From Tanypteryx hageni (taxonomy: Eukaryota > Arthropoda > Insecta > Odonata > Petaluridae), in contig CM054116.1 in the NCBI GenBank assembly GCA_028673005.1, positions 145,821,173 to 145,885,172 on the forward strand: 64,000 nt of DNA. Direction: 5' to 3'. Position 1 is the first letter of the stretch. The number at the start of each line of letters is the position of its first letter. The translations under genes and the position numbers were made by a program. The notes below the pieces were generated by a model that worked only from the letters and a program-made list of their open reading frames with translations, searched no databases and was not told the DNA's origin. This document shows positions 8,805-20,289 of this stretch, piece by piece.

Positions 8805-11645
8805 ATGACAAATGTAAAATGTAATAAACACGGTGGTAAACCTTCAAAAATATGCCTTCAAACGAAACAAAGCCAGTCAATTAAAATAATGCATGCAAAT
8901 GTTCAGTCAATAAGAAATAAAGTAAATGAGGTTAGTGTTCTTCTGTCAAGTGAAAAGTACCCTGAGATAGTATGTTTCTCTGAAACTTGGTTGGAAATAA
9001 ATGAAGAACAATATTATAACATCCCAGATTACAGTATTGCAGGTTTTTACAGCAGAACTAAAAAGACGCATGGCAGTGTTATAATTTATGCAAAGAACAG
9101 TATAAAATGGAAACCAATTGGTGCACTAAACAGTCTAGCTCATGAAGGTCATTTTGAATTGGCTGGTATAAAATTAGAAAATTTCTATATTGTGTGTGTT
9201 TATAGACCTCCAAATGGCGAATTAGATATTTTTATGGATAACATGTACAAAGTCCTTGAATTTTTTGTGAAAACGGGTGACAAGTATTGTGTAATAGGTG
9301 ATTTTAATATTGATTTTTTGGATGAGAAAAATGGTTACACTAGGGATCTTTTGTTACTCTTAAGTATGTTTGGTTGCAAATTTCTCATCAAGAAAATCAC
9401 AAGGCCAAGTAGTAACAGCTGTATAGACAATGTTATGACAAATATTGTAAATTCTACTGCTCATGTAATAATCTCTGAACTGTCTGACCATTACCCCATT
9501 ATTTTCAACTATACAAAGGAAACTTTGGAAGTAAAAACCCCCATCAGGATGTGTAGGGACTTAAATATAAGTAACATAAATAAGTTTTGTAAGCACTTGA
9601 GTACGTTAAATTGGAATTAAATCCATGAGGATGGTGAGGATTCGGAACGTTATTTCATGAAATTTTGGAATATTTTTATGGGTAGCTTTGAGTTCTTTTT
9701 TCCCTATAAGACTACTAAAAAAATATTAAACAAAAAGAAAAGGCTACCCTGGTATACAGACGATTTAAAATTAAAGAAAGAAAATATTTTAGAAATTTTG
9801 AGGCAAATATCTGAACATAACTGTCAAAGCACACACGAATCATTACGGAAACTTACGAAAGAATATAAATTAGCAATAAATAAAGCAAAGCTAGATTTTA
9901 ATGACAGGTTGATACTTACAGCCAATAATAAATCTAAGCAAAGTTGGTCTATTATAAACTCTATAAAAAGTATAAAATCCAAGCAAAATTCCTTGTCACC
10001 GCAGGTTTTTGCTAAGCATTGGGAATTATCTGCTACAAATATACATAAAAATCTTACTCAAAATACAAATGATGTTGCCTCCTATCTTAAAAATGATAAA
10101 CTAAGCTACATAAATCGCAAAAATGCTAGAAATTGTGCCAAATCATTTTTTCTCCATCCAGTAACGGAAGAAGAAGTAAATACCATTATTCAAAAGCTAA
10201 GTAATTCGAATACCTGTGATATTTATGGGATAAACTCTAAAGTTGTAAAGCATGCTAGGGAATTTCTAAATAAACCCTTAACTAAACTAATCAATAACTC
10301 TTTTATGACAGGTATCTATCCATCTGCTTTGAAAAAAACAAAAGTGCTGCCTGTCTATAAAAAGGGTCCAATAAATGATCCTGCAAATTACCGACCAATA
10401 GCAATAAGCCCTATCTTGTCCAAAGTGTATGAAATGGCTATAATAAGCAGATTGAATAAATTTATTGAAATACAGGGCATACTAAATGACAGGCAGTTTG
10501 GTTTCAGAAAAGGTAGAAATACTATAGATCTTGTAGCTAAAGCCATGTCATTTATAGTAAATGACTTTGAGGAGAAGCATCATATTGAAGGCATTCTGTG
10601 TGACCTCACAAAAGCTTTTGACTGCTTATCGCCTGAGATTCTTCTTGCCAAATTAAATCATTATGGTTTCAGAGGCAAAATTCATGATTTAATCAAATCT
10701 TTCCTAAGCAATAGACTTCATGTTGTGGTAACTAAAAATGGTAAATCCGAAAACTTTAACCATATCCATGGTGTGCCTCAGGGCTCAATACTCGGTCCGC
10801 TTCTTTTTATATTATATGTTAATGACTGCCCAGGAAATATTATGTCATATACCCTCCAATTTGCCGATGATACTAGTTTTTTTGTTAAAAACTCAAATCT
10901 TGAGGAAAACAAAAGGGAAATCAAAAAATCTATGGAGAAATTGGAGGCATGGTTTGTCTGCAATAAATTAAGCCTCAATGCTACCAAAAACCAACATATA
11001 CATTTTAATCCATCTAAAAGCTTCTCAAACAGAAATGAAACAGGCAAACTGTTAGGCATAGTTTTGGACCCTGGACTAACTTGGAAGAAGCACATTGAAT
11101 ATTTAGAAAATAAATTGGCAAAATTAATATATCTTTTAATAAGACTAAGGACTGAGGTATCCTATGATACCCTCAGATGTGCCTATTTAACTCTATTTCA
11201 TAATGTTATGTCATACGGTATTCTATTATGGGGAGCATCAAGTGCTAGTAAAAAGATATTTATTATGCAGAAAAAGGCAATAAGAATCATACATAATCTC
11301 AAACCAAGAGAACATTGTAGAGATGTTTTTAGATGTAGCAATATCTTAACATTACCCTCTGTCTATATCTTGGAAGCTACCTGTTATGTTCACTCTGGCT
11401 TCAAAAATATTTTACGTGGTGATATTCACAAATATGAAACTAGATATTGTACTAATATTGATATGAAATACTGTGGGCTTGCTACAAGCCAAAAAAATTA
11501 TGAATATTCCAGTAAAAAATTGTACAATTCACTCCCTATTAATTTTAAATCTATGCCTGCAATTATATTTAAAAGAAATGTCAGGGATATGATGTTAAAG
11601 GGGGCTTACTATAGCATCAATGAGTTTATCTCTGAAAAATTGTAA
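8805..11645 (+). pseudogene. LINE A ORF2: APE endonuclease and reverse transcriptase, one stop
   Basis: A 946-codon frame broken only by TAA at 9618-9620. The endonuclease (8880-9580) shows HANVQSIRNKV, the Glu in CFSETWL, VIGDFNIDF and SDHYPIIF. The reverse transcriptase (9700-11100) shows LPVYKKG, NYRPIAISP, FGFRKGRNT, LTKAFDCL, GVPQGSILGPLLF and FADDTSFF with both catalytic Asp residues intact. A C-terminal region with YGILLWG follows. The first ATG is 18 bases after the ORF1 stop, but the frame is continuous with ORF1. The single TAA falls in the linker between the two domains and looks like a recent point mutation. Confidence 0.9.
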
Positions 11646-11804
11646 AAATCTACACAAATGGTGTCTTTTGTACTGTATTGTCATGTTCGTGCACTTTTCT
11701 ATATATTGTATTCTACTGTTCTTTTATTTTTACTATGACCTTGACAATGTAATGCCCCATACAGGGGTCACTGCAGTAAATAAATTATTATTATTATTAT
11801 TATT

Positions 11805-11996
11805 AAAGGCGAGACGTTATCTTACGAAAGACGAGACGTTATTTTACGAAAGACGAGACGTTATCTTACGAAAGACGATACGTTTTTTTAATGAAATACG
11901 AGACGTTATTTTACGAAAGACTAGACGTTATATAACGAAATACGAGACGTTATATTACGAAAGACGAGATGTCATCTTACGATAGACGAGACCTTG
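11805..11996 (+). repeat. 22-bp tandem repeat in leader of LTR element 2
   Basis: About eight diverged copies of a unit close to AAAGACGAGACGTTATNTTA plus CG. They lie between the primer site and gag of the LTR element, and one or two more units precede the LINE at 7700-7727. No coding potential is supported. A tandem leader array could be a packaging or transcription element, or plain slippage. Confidence 0.85.
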
Positions 11997-12366
11997 CATT
12001 TCTCATCAAAGTGTAGTTGTGTTGGCCTAAAGACGATAGGAGCACGCTGCATATTTTGGACTTTATTTGCCGAGAGACGAGAAAAGTTATTAGTTAGAAG
12101 AGTGATATTTTAGTGTGGTATAATTTCCTAGCTGATAAACGTTGTGTGTTGAAACATTTAAGACTTCGAAAGAAAAAGCGTGGGAAGCCATTTTCGTGAA
12201 GTCACTTCTCACGTAATGGACGCTATCTAGCTGGTGGGTCACATGACGAGAAAAAGCGCGGGAAGGTAGTGTTGGACTGACGTTGGATCACGTGACGAGG
12301 AAGTAGCCTGAGACTAGCGTGTGCTTGGTATAGCCGAGGGGAGGGGAAAGTACTTTTTGTGTCTTC

Positions 12367-14208
12367 GTGCTGGTTGTGGATAGGCGTTGGAAGTTGGCTT
12401 CACCTGAAGATCTTTCTGAGAGAGAGAGGCGGGCAACAAGTCGAACCGTAGAGCAGCTACAGCGCGAGTTGGCAGAGGCCGAAGCTGAGCGTGATGCGTT
12501 GCGCGACGAACAACGCCGAATCAAAGAGTCGGAGAGCGAAAGTAGTGTATCTCGCGGAGGAGATGAGGACCACGGAGTTATGAGGGGACAGCTTCAGTTC
12601 AGGGATATAGAAGGGACGATCCCGAAATTCACCGGAGAGGACAAGACCTTCCCAGTAGGCAAGTGGATTGAACTCATCGAGGAGCACAGTGAATTGTACG
12701 AGTGGTCGCCACTACGGATATTGGTTTTTGCGAAGAAGTGCCTCGAGGGAACCGCGAAGCTGTGGCTGGAGGCGGAACCAGTATTCAAGACGTGGGGAGC
12801 ACTTAAGGAGGCCCTGATGGAGGAGTTTGAATCGAAGACAAACAGTCGTGAGATTCATCAGTTGCTATTTAGGCGCAAAAAGAAGGAAGGGGAATCCCAC
12901 CAAGAGTACATCCTGCAGATGAGGAAAATAGCTAGTAGAATTGACCTGGAATCGGAAATCACTATTCAATATATTATCGACGGTCTTCGGGATAGTGAGG
13001 TAAATAAGGCGATGCTGTATGGGGCTAAGACATTTGCCGAGTTTTGGGAGAAGGTAAAATATTACGAGATTATGAGGAGCAAAATGTCTACGAATAGGCC
13101 GCAGCGTGAGGTGGAAGTACCAAGGAGTCCTGGGTCGAACTTTTCTAACAAAACAAAACAGGCTAGGTGCTTCAATTGTGGGGGCGTAGGACATTTGAGC
13201 CGTGATTGTAAGTTTAAGGAAAGGGGGACCAAGTGCTTCAAGTGCCTCGGGTTTGGGCATATTGCCGCGAAATGCCCAGGTTCGCCTTCGAGTGGTGGTC
13301 AACGGGATGCTTTCCATGTAGAAAAGAGCACTGATAGAGCAGGTTTGTTACAGTTGCGGTCAGAGGGCCGGAAAAATAGGATTAAGACTGTTAAAATTAA
13401 CAGAGTCAATGTGGACTGTCTAATTGATAGTGGCAGTGACTACAATATCATTGCCGAAGATCTTTGCAGAGAGTTAGGCGAACTGGACTTTGAAAGGCAC
13501 GAGCAAGTTCTAGAAGCCGCAGGTGGGGGGATGATCAAGACGCTGGGCCGACTTAAGACGACGACTGTTATCGACGGAGTCCCATATCCACTGTTGTACT
13601 CGGTAGTGCCTGCTGGAACCATTCCTTACGTGAGAGCTCTCTTAGGTGATGAACTGTTGAACCATGCTTCAGTAAAGTTAAGCAGGAGCGAGGCTCAGAT
13701 ATGGCCAGAAGAGGGCTGTATGCTGCTTATTGCCACAGATGACGACCAGTGCAGTCATTTAGACCCAGAATTAGGCAGCAAGGTTAGAGAATTAGTCGGG
13801 GATTACCAGCCTAAGAAGATGGAAGAGGTGCCGATTAAGATGAAAATAGTCCTAAAGAACGAGACGCCCATTAGCCGGAGACCACGGCGGTTATCACCTA
13901 AGGAGTTGGCCGAAGTTAACGAGCAGGTGGAAGAGTGGTTGGAAAAGCGGATAATCATGACCAGCCATTCTGAGTTCGCTAGCCAGGTGGTTGTGGCCAG
14001 GAAGAAAGATGGGAGTGCAAGAATATGTGTAAAGTTCAAACCGATTAACAAGGTCATTGTTAGACAGCATTTCCCCCTGCCTTTGATAGAGGACATTTTG
14101 GATAGGTTAGTGGAGGCAAAGGTGTTTATTACGATGGACTTAAAAGATGGTTTCTTTCATGTGCAAGTAGCAGAAAGGAGCAGAAAATATACAGTACGAG
14201 TTTACTAG
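12367..14208 (+). pseudogene. LTR element 2 gag, protease and RT fingers
   Basis: An open frame of about 613 codons. Its first in-frame ATG is at 12580, yet the frame is open upstream to about 12334 without an ATG, and Gag-like charged sequence already begins there. So either initiation is at 12580 or an ATG was lost. A retrotransposon Gag domain (PKFTGEDKTFPVGKWIELIE, WLEAEPVFKTWG) precedes two CCHC knuckles (CFNCGGVGHLSRDC, CFKCLGFGHIAAKC). Then come a protease with LIDSGSDYN and RT fingers with VVARKKDGSARICV and ITMDLKDGFFHV. The frame breaks just after KYT; the next frame has YEFTRVPFGLCN. Confidence 0.88.
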
Positions 14209-15440
14209 GGTCCCATTTGGGTTGTGCAATTCCTCAGCTGTGTTTCAGAGATTCATTTAATTTGTTTTTCGGGAGCTGGTGAAGCGTGGGATTGTACTAA
14301 TGTATTTGGATGACATAATAATTGTGGCTGAAAGCGAGAGCGAGGCAGTGGATAGATTCAGGGAAGTGCTAGAAATCGCAAGCAGATATGGATTAGAGAT
14401 CAATTGGAGGAAATGCCAACTGCTGCATAGACGAATTGAATTCTTAGGACATGTTGTGGAGAATAGTACAGTTCAGCCGTTGCCGGACAAAGTAGCTGCC
14501 CTTGTCAATTTTCCCGAGCCGAGGACAGAGAGACAACTACAGTTTCTTGGGATTGGCAGGTTACTTCCGCAAATATGTGCAAGGCTATGCTAAGATTGCC
14601 AAGCCACTTAGTGATCTTCTGAAGGGCGGGAGAAAAGTTCTGATGGGTAAGGATGAACATCAAGCATTCCTGATGCTGAAGAGGGCAATGGCAGCTGAGC
14701 CTGTGCTGAGGATTTACAATCCAAGGCTGGAGACCGAGCTTCACACAGATGCATCCATGGATGGCTTAGGGGCGATTCTCCTACAGAGGTCCAAGGATGA
14801 TAACCAGCTCCACCCGGTCTACTACATGAGCAGAAAGACATCAGAAGCAGAGAGGAAGCTTCACAGCTACCAGTTGGAGGTGTTGGCTGTGGTAAAAGCG
14901 GTGCAGAAGTTCCAGGTGTATTTGCTTGGAATCTATTTTAAGATCATCACAGACTGTGAGGCATTTGATCAAACCCTTAAGAAGGACAGCCTAGCACCTA
15001 AGGTCGCAAGATGGGTAATGGAGCTAGAACAGTTCGATTACGAGGTCGAGCACCGGGCTGGGACGAGAATGAGGCATGTTGATGCCCTGAGCAGATATCC
15101 CTATGTGCTTGCTTTACGGGATGTGCTGCTAAACCGAATAGACAGGGCGCAGAATGGGGACAAAGGACTAAAGGCAATTAAGGTGGTCCTACGTGGAGGT
15201 GGAACATTTGATGATTTTTTGCTGAGGGGAGATTTACTTTACAAGGAAGAAGGTGGAGTACAGAGACTAGTCATCCCAAAAGGTATGGAGTGGGAGATTA
15301 TTCAGAGGTCCCATGACACAGGACACTTTGGCATCAAGAAGACAATGAGGATGATTGGGAGGCAGTACTGGATGAATAAGATGGAGAAAAAGATAGAGAA
15401 GTATATCCAAAACTGCATTCCATGCATATTGGCGGCTTGA
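14192..15440 (+). pseudogene. LTR element 2 RT palm, RNase H and H2C2 finger
   Basis: After a frameshift at about 14190 the RT continues: FTRVPFGLCNSSAVFQRF, then a TAA at about 14249, then MYLDDIIIV with an intact YLDD-type box (14298). A second frameshift near 14545 leads to FLGLAGYFRKYVQGYAKIA, RNase H (LHTDASMDGLGAILLQ, YQLEVLAVVKAV) and the H2C2 integrase finger (HDTGHFGIKK … CIPCI). It ends at TGA 15438, where the integrase resumes in the same frame. The stop lies in a position consistent with CGA to TGA. Confidence 0.85.
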
Positions 15441-16369
15441 AAGCAAGGAAAGGCGGAGGGTTTCCTGAACCCTATTCCAAAAGAAGACCTCCCTTTAGAC
15501 ACGTTACATATAGATCATTTGGGGCCATTGCCATCAACTAAAAAGTGCTACAAGTACCTCCTTGTGCTTGTGGATGCATTTACTAAGTTTGCCTGGCTCT
15601 TTGCGACTAAGACGTTGGAAACGGCAGAGGTGCTAGAGAAGCTGAGGGTTCACCAGCAAACTTTTGGTAATCCAAGGCGGATCATTACGGATCGCAACAA
15701 GGCATTTATGGCTGGGGAGTTTGAGCAATATTGCCAGGAGGGGAATATTAAACATTTCACCATTACGACAGGTGTGCCAAGAGGGAATGGTCAGGTAGAG
15801 AGGATGCAGAGTATCCTGGTGGCTGTCTTCGCGAAGCTGTCTGCAGAGGAGCCATTGAAGTGGTTCAAGTCAATAAGTCGGGTGCAGCGGGCAGTGAACA
15901 GCACACCCCAAGGTCCATTGGCACCACCCCATTTGAACTTTTAATGGGGACGATGATGAGGAATCCAGAGAATGTCGAACTGCAGGAGATAATTGAGGAG
16001 GAGATGCGTACCTCTTTTACAGATGCAAGGAACGACCTGCGTAAGCGGGCCAAGGAAGCCATTGCAAGGGTCCAGGAAGAGAATAGACGGAGCTTCAATC
16101 GTCGATGCAAGGAGGCCACAAAGTATGAGGTGGGTGACATAGTGGCGGTAAAGAGGACGCAGTTTGGAGCAGGCCTGAAGATGAGGAACAGGTTCCTGGG
16201 ACCTTACCGAATCATAAAGGTGTACCCTATGGACCGCTATGATGTGGAGAAGGTTGGTAGCCATGAGGGTCCAGGACACATTTCCGCCATAGCAGAGAAC
16301 ATGAAGCCATGGATAGGGTTCTACCAAGACATGGAGGATGACCTGTCATTGTCCGGGAAGGACGATTAA
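15441..16369 (+). pseudogene. LTR element 2 integrase core and C-terminus
   Basis: After the TGA the frame resumes with KQGKAEGFLNPIPKEDLPLD and the DDE core: Asp in LHIDHLGPLPS, Asp in IITDRNKAF, and Glu in RGNGQVERM. A frameshift near 15890 moves the reading into 15860-16369, which holds IGTTPFELLMG and the GPYRIIKVYP segment typical of Gypsy integrase C-termini. It ends 14 bases before the 3' LTR. No chromodomain is evident. Confidence 0.85.
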
Positions 16370-16383
16370 TAGGATGGCCGAGT

Positions 16384-16660
16384 TGTGGGACTGAGATGGT
16401 GTACGGGTGGTGATCGTCGCTTGTTTGTGACGGGTGGTGATCGTCAGTTGTTCAGAGTGGATGCTAGGAGTGAGAGAGTTAGGTGATGGCAAGATGGCAA
16501 GAGGTTGGCGCGAGTGAAAGTGGGACGATGACGTGAATGTAGCTGAGTAGCAGAATGGATGGTATGTGTACGACGGAAGTTTACCAGTGTGCTTAGTGAT
16601 TGAAGGATAATAAAATTTATCCGAAATAAGTTCTCTCGTCTCCTTTATCCGCACCCCACA

Positions 16661-16665
<5 letters not shown>
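16384..16665 (+). repeat. 3' LTR of LTR element 2
   Basis: Partner of the LTR at 7303-7584, same length. Six differences are counted by eye, all A/G or C/T. A GGATGGCCGAGT stretch just upstream stands where a polypurine tract would be expected, although it is weak. Confidence 0.92.

Positions 16666-16736
<71 letters not shown>
16666..16736. repeat. (TA)n microsatellite
   Basis: About 70 bases of pure TA repeats directly after the 3' LTR. The 5' LTR is also preceded by a short TATATA run, so the LTR element seems to have entered a TA-rich target. Confidence 0.95.
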
Positions 16737-16739
<3 letters not shown>

Positions 16740-16811
16740 TATATTCTCTGTAAGAAGCAGCTATTTATAATAGATGTATTATAGTTTTGAAATTTTGCCG
16801 AAAACACCCCT

Positions 16812-19287
16812 ATGAAGCAAAATCGACTCAGTGGATTCCAACAAAGAAAAATGAAGAAGGCAAGAGAACAGGTGGCTCAGGCAATGTCTGGATCAATTTT
16901 GAAGTATGTGACAACTTCAACATCAAGTGCAATATGAGAAAGTCCTGAAGATATTCAGCCTGGTGAATCCGAAGGGCAAGTACAAGAAACATCTTCATAA
17001 GAGGATGGCAATTCATCTTCTAAAAGCAGTGAAACTGATAAAGAGAAAGGAGATGCCAGCAGAAGTCTACACCAACAGGAGGAAGACTCTGATGAAGAAG
17101 AGGAGATGGATAGATTTTCAATTTATTCTGATGTCGCAGCTTGGCCAATCCTGGTTCCAAATGACTTGAGAGTTGATCTTATTAAGAGGGGAAGTGAACC
17201 CTTTCAAAATAGGGAAGTTCAGTTCAGTTCAAAGACAAGGAGAGAAATCCAAAGGGAAGAGTCGACAGCTGACCACTGCATGGTTCTATAAGGCTCTGCC
17301 CAATGGCGAGAAAGTTCTGAGAACATGGATGGTTTACTCTCAATCAAAAGAAAGTTTGTTTTGTTTTTGCTGCAGACTGTTTGCTCTTGATGGCCAAGGA
17401 ATTAGAACATCCAGCTTTGTCACTGGGTTTCAAGCATGGTGGAAGCTAAACCCAAAGGTGTCTGACCATGAGGCTTCTGAGCAGCATCTCTCATGCCTGG
17501 AGAAATGGAAGACCTTGAGAGCAGGATTGAAGCTTCAAAAAACCATTGATCAAGTCCATCAAGCAGCAATGGACAAGAAGAGAAAGAAATGGAGATTTTA
17601 CATTGCCTCTTGGACGTAACCTTGTTTCTGGCTCACCAGAATCTTCCTTTTCATGGTCACAAATAGAATGTCATCAGCAAACAAAGGAAACTTCATGGAA
17701 TTGGTAGAGTTGCTGTCAAACTATGATCCAGTTTTGAAAGAACATTTTGTAACATTCTATTCCATCTGGGAGAAGAGTGGCTTTATATTTATCTCCATAG
17801 ATTCAGAATGAGTTCATTTGCCTTTTGGGGAATTACATCAAAGAGAAAATAGTGGCTAATATCAAGAAAGCAAAGTATTTTGGGATTCTTTTTGACAGCA
17901 TTCCTGATGTGTCCCACACTGATCAGATGTGTGAAGTGATCAGATATGTCCATATTGAATGTGACAAATTTGAAATAAAGGAATCTTCTTCCCTATTGCC
18001 GGAAAGACTGCTGCTGAGCTCACAGAGGATATCCTGAAACATCCAGAGAGAGATGGACAGGACATAAACCTGTGCCATGGTCAAGGATATAACAATTCTG
18101 CAACTATGGCTGGGATTCATGGTGGTGTTCAGTCAAAGATCAGAGAGATTAATCCCAAGGCTTTGTTTGTGCCTTGTGCAAATCATTCTTCAACCTTTGC
18201 AGAATGCACTCATTTGGAAACATTTCTTCACGTGAGACTTTTTTGGAACATTGGAGAGAGTCTATTCCTTCTTTTCAGTCTCACCTCATCAATGGGAAAT
18301 GCTGATGGAGAATTTCAAAAGATTTTCTCAGACAAGATGGAGGCAAATTTTGAAAAGCTGACCTCAACCCTTGAAGTACTGTGTGATCCCAAAGAAAATG
18401 TGGACACAAGAGGATCAGCTCAGATTATGCTGTCTGCTGTATGCGATTTCACTTTTTTGAGTTACCTTTCTTTCTGGTGTGAAGTCATGGAAGAAATTAA
18501 TCTCACACAAAAGTATTTGCAAACAGTTGGAATCAGCCTTGAAAAGTGCATTGTGAAGCTCTAAGCTCTAAAACTGTTTCTTGAAGATCAGTGCAATGGA
18601 ACTATGGAGAGAGCCATTTATTTTGCAGCTACAAAGTGTGAGGAAATGGACATTTCTATGGAGAGAGTAAAGAGTAAAGCTCCGAAAAAGGATGCCAGGA
18701 GAGATGCTGGTCTCACATTGTCAGAGGAAGTAAAAAGGGCTATGTTTGAATGTCTTGATCACTTTCATCAAGAATTGGAGATTCGTTCTAAGGCAATGGA
18801 TCAATTTCTGTCAATCTTTGCTGTTATTCAGCCAAACACTTAGGTTGTTGCAACAGAAGAAGAACTTCGGAAGTATATTCCAAATTTGACTCAGATTTTC
18901 GGTGAATTCTCTGATGAAGATATCAGTGTGGAAATTGAATGACTTCAGAGGCATTTAGAAGCTGCCAAAATCAGCATTGAAGAGGCAAAGAAATGGACAG
19001 CATCGCAGTTTCTGGAGTTTATTGTGAAATGGGATTTTTGTGAATCTCTGCCAAGCTTGTCACTGTGTTTGAGATTCTTTTTGACTGTCTATGTGTCTAT
19101 TGCTTTATGTGAAAGAAGTTTTTCCAAATTGAAATTGATAAAAAATTTCTTTTGCTCGACCATGAGTTAGACAAGATTGATAAATCGGGCTTTACTTTCA
19201 ATTGAACTTGAACATGGAAAGAGGATGAATTTGGATGAGGTCATTGATCAATTTGCAGAAATTAAGGCTCGAAAGCAGAAACTGTGA
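16812..19287 (+). pseudogene. hAT-family transposase (ZMYM1/TTF-type zinc finger), degenerate
   Basis: Starts MKQNRLSGFQQRKMKKAREQ, the usual N-terminus of ZMYM1-like hAT proteins. An acidic region follows, then a TTF-type zinc finger (TWMVYSQSKESLFCFCCRLF, about 17315-17380), a DUF4371-like block (FGILFDSIPDVSHTDQM, about 17880), VPCANHSSTFAECT (about 18170) and the hAT dimerisation domain (ALCERSFSKLKLIKNFF, about 19105-19155, then LSIELEHGK). Many stops and frameshifts interrupt it. Position just inside the hAT right end supports it as the original transposase of the composite. Confidence 0.85.
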
Positions 19288-19499
19288 ATCCTCTATTTAC
19301 CTTTGAAGAATAGGCTGAGCGTTGAGACTGGATTTCCTGTGTTTTTGTATAAAATAAAGTGCAGTATTACCTGTTCACTGAATTTTTAATTTCCTGCATT
19401 TTTCTTATTTCCAATTTGCATATGACAATACTGTACCGTTTAAAAATCTACTTGCAACACAATATATTTTTCTGTGTTTAAATTTTAAAATTATTTATG

Positions 19500-19554
19500 G
19501 GGGTGCCAAAGGAAGGATCTGCCCCGGGTGCCAAATACTTTTGGTATGCCCCAG
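19500..19554 (+). repeat. hAT right terminal region
   Basis: The stretch TCTGCCCCGGGTGCCAAAT is followed by CTTTTGGTATGCC, mirroring the left end at 5917-5970. The last bases CCCAG differ from the expected CACTG, so the terminus is mutated. It follows the transposase pseudogene by about 210 bases. Confidence 0.6.
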
Positions 19555-20280
19555 CCTATGCTCAACTTGTCCTTTTTCTTCTGCAACTCTTTTTGGCCTC
19601 ATACATAACGATTTTGTTCGATATAGAAATACCAAACTCAATCTCAAAGAACACATTTGGAAACTCTGGGTACTCCGATATGGAGTGCACATTTCCAATC
19701 TTGTTTTCTATGGGAGGTGGACTGAAATGATATGCTGCTGCTCAGTTTCCATGCATTTTTGCATATTGAATTGCCTGAAGCTTATAACTAATAGCATAGA
19801 CATATCTTTTCACTTTTCTAGCCATTGTGATCTCAATACACGTAACGTTATTTATCCTAGATACATGTAAAATATTTATGGTATCTACATGAATTCTGTT
19901 TCATGGCATTAATTGTGCTATTCAACGGGCTCATTAGGAACTAAAACATCACAAACGCACCAAAATTGAAAATTAGAAATTATTAGATATTGAATGTAAC
20001 ATGGATGTTTATAGTTATAATAAAAGAAGAAAAAAGATCTAACTGCAACCTCACATATCCTAATAATGTATGGTAACAGTCCTGTCTATATGGGTTGTAA
20101 ATTATTCAATAAGCTCTCTCCATCAATTAAATAAATGGTGCAATATACATTGCACAAACTTTCTCATATACTTATGTATATACGTTTGGTCGACTGTGTA
20201 TGTTTATAAAAGAAAAACGCTTATAAATCAAAGTTAACCGTAGTTTTGTATATATTTTAATACCACTGGTCGATATTTAG
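19555..20280. other. Unassigned AT-rich sequence
   Basis: No convincing frame, RNA gene or terminal repeat is seen in this stretch. Confidence 0.4.
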
Positions 20281-20289
20281 TAATTTTTT

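Larger units (their letters stand above)
7728..11804 (+). mobile_element. LINE copy A (CR1/Jockey-like), full length and nearly intact
   Basis: A 4.08-kb non-LTR retrotransposon with ORF1 (PHD-type zinc finger protein), ORF2 (APE endonuclease plus reverse transcriptase) and an (ATT)n tail ending at about 11804. It is flanked by a 24-bp target duplication. Only one defect is seen in about 4 kb of coding sequence, an in-frame TAA at 9618, so it inserted recently, after its host LTR element. The 5' untranslated region is just nine bases. Clade is inferred from the PHD-bearing ORF1 and RT motifs. Confidence 0.9.
7303..16665 (+). mobile_element. LTR retrotransposon 2 (Gypsy type) with nested LINE
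   Basis: Two 282-bp LTRs in direct orientation (7303-7584 and 16384-16665) bracket a tRNA-Pro type primer site, a 22-bp tandem-repeat leader, gag with two zinc knuckles, protease, RT, RNase H and integrase in Gypsy order. The LTRs differ at about six positions, all transitions (about 2%). It is inserted in a TA-rich stretch that looks like part of the hAT element. A LINE (7728-11804) is inserted in its leader. Pol carries several frameshifts and stops, so it is not autonomous. Confidence 0.9.
5917..19554 (+). mobile_element. Probable hAT transposon split by nested insertions
   Basis: The left end at 5917 reads CAGTGGCATACTAAGG, then TCTGCCCCGG(A)TG. The right end at 19507-19554 has TCTGCCCCGGGTG, then TTTTGGTATGCC(CCAG). 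The GGCATAC(T/C)AA termini are inverted and both ends carry the TCTGCCCCGG block. Flanking octamers CGCATGCT and CCTATGCT agree at 6 of 8 positions. The hAT transposase pseudogene lies at 16812-19287, just inside the right end. Everything between about 6250 and 16740 is later insertions. The span is an inference from end similarity, so moderate confidence. Confidence 0.5.
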
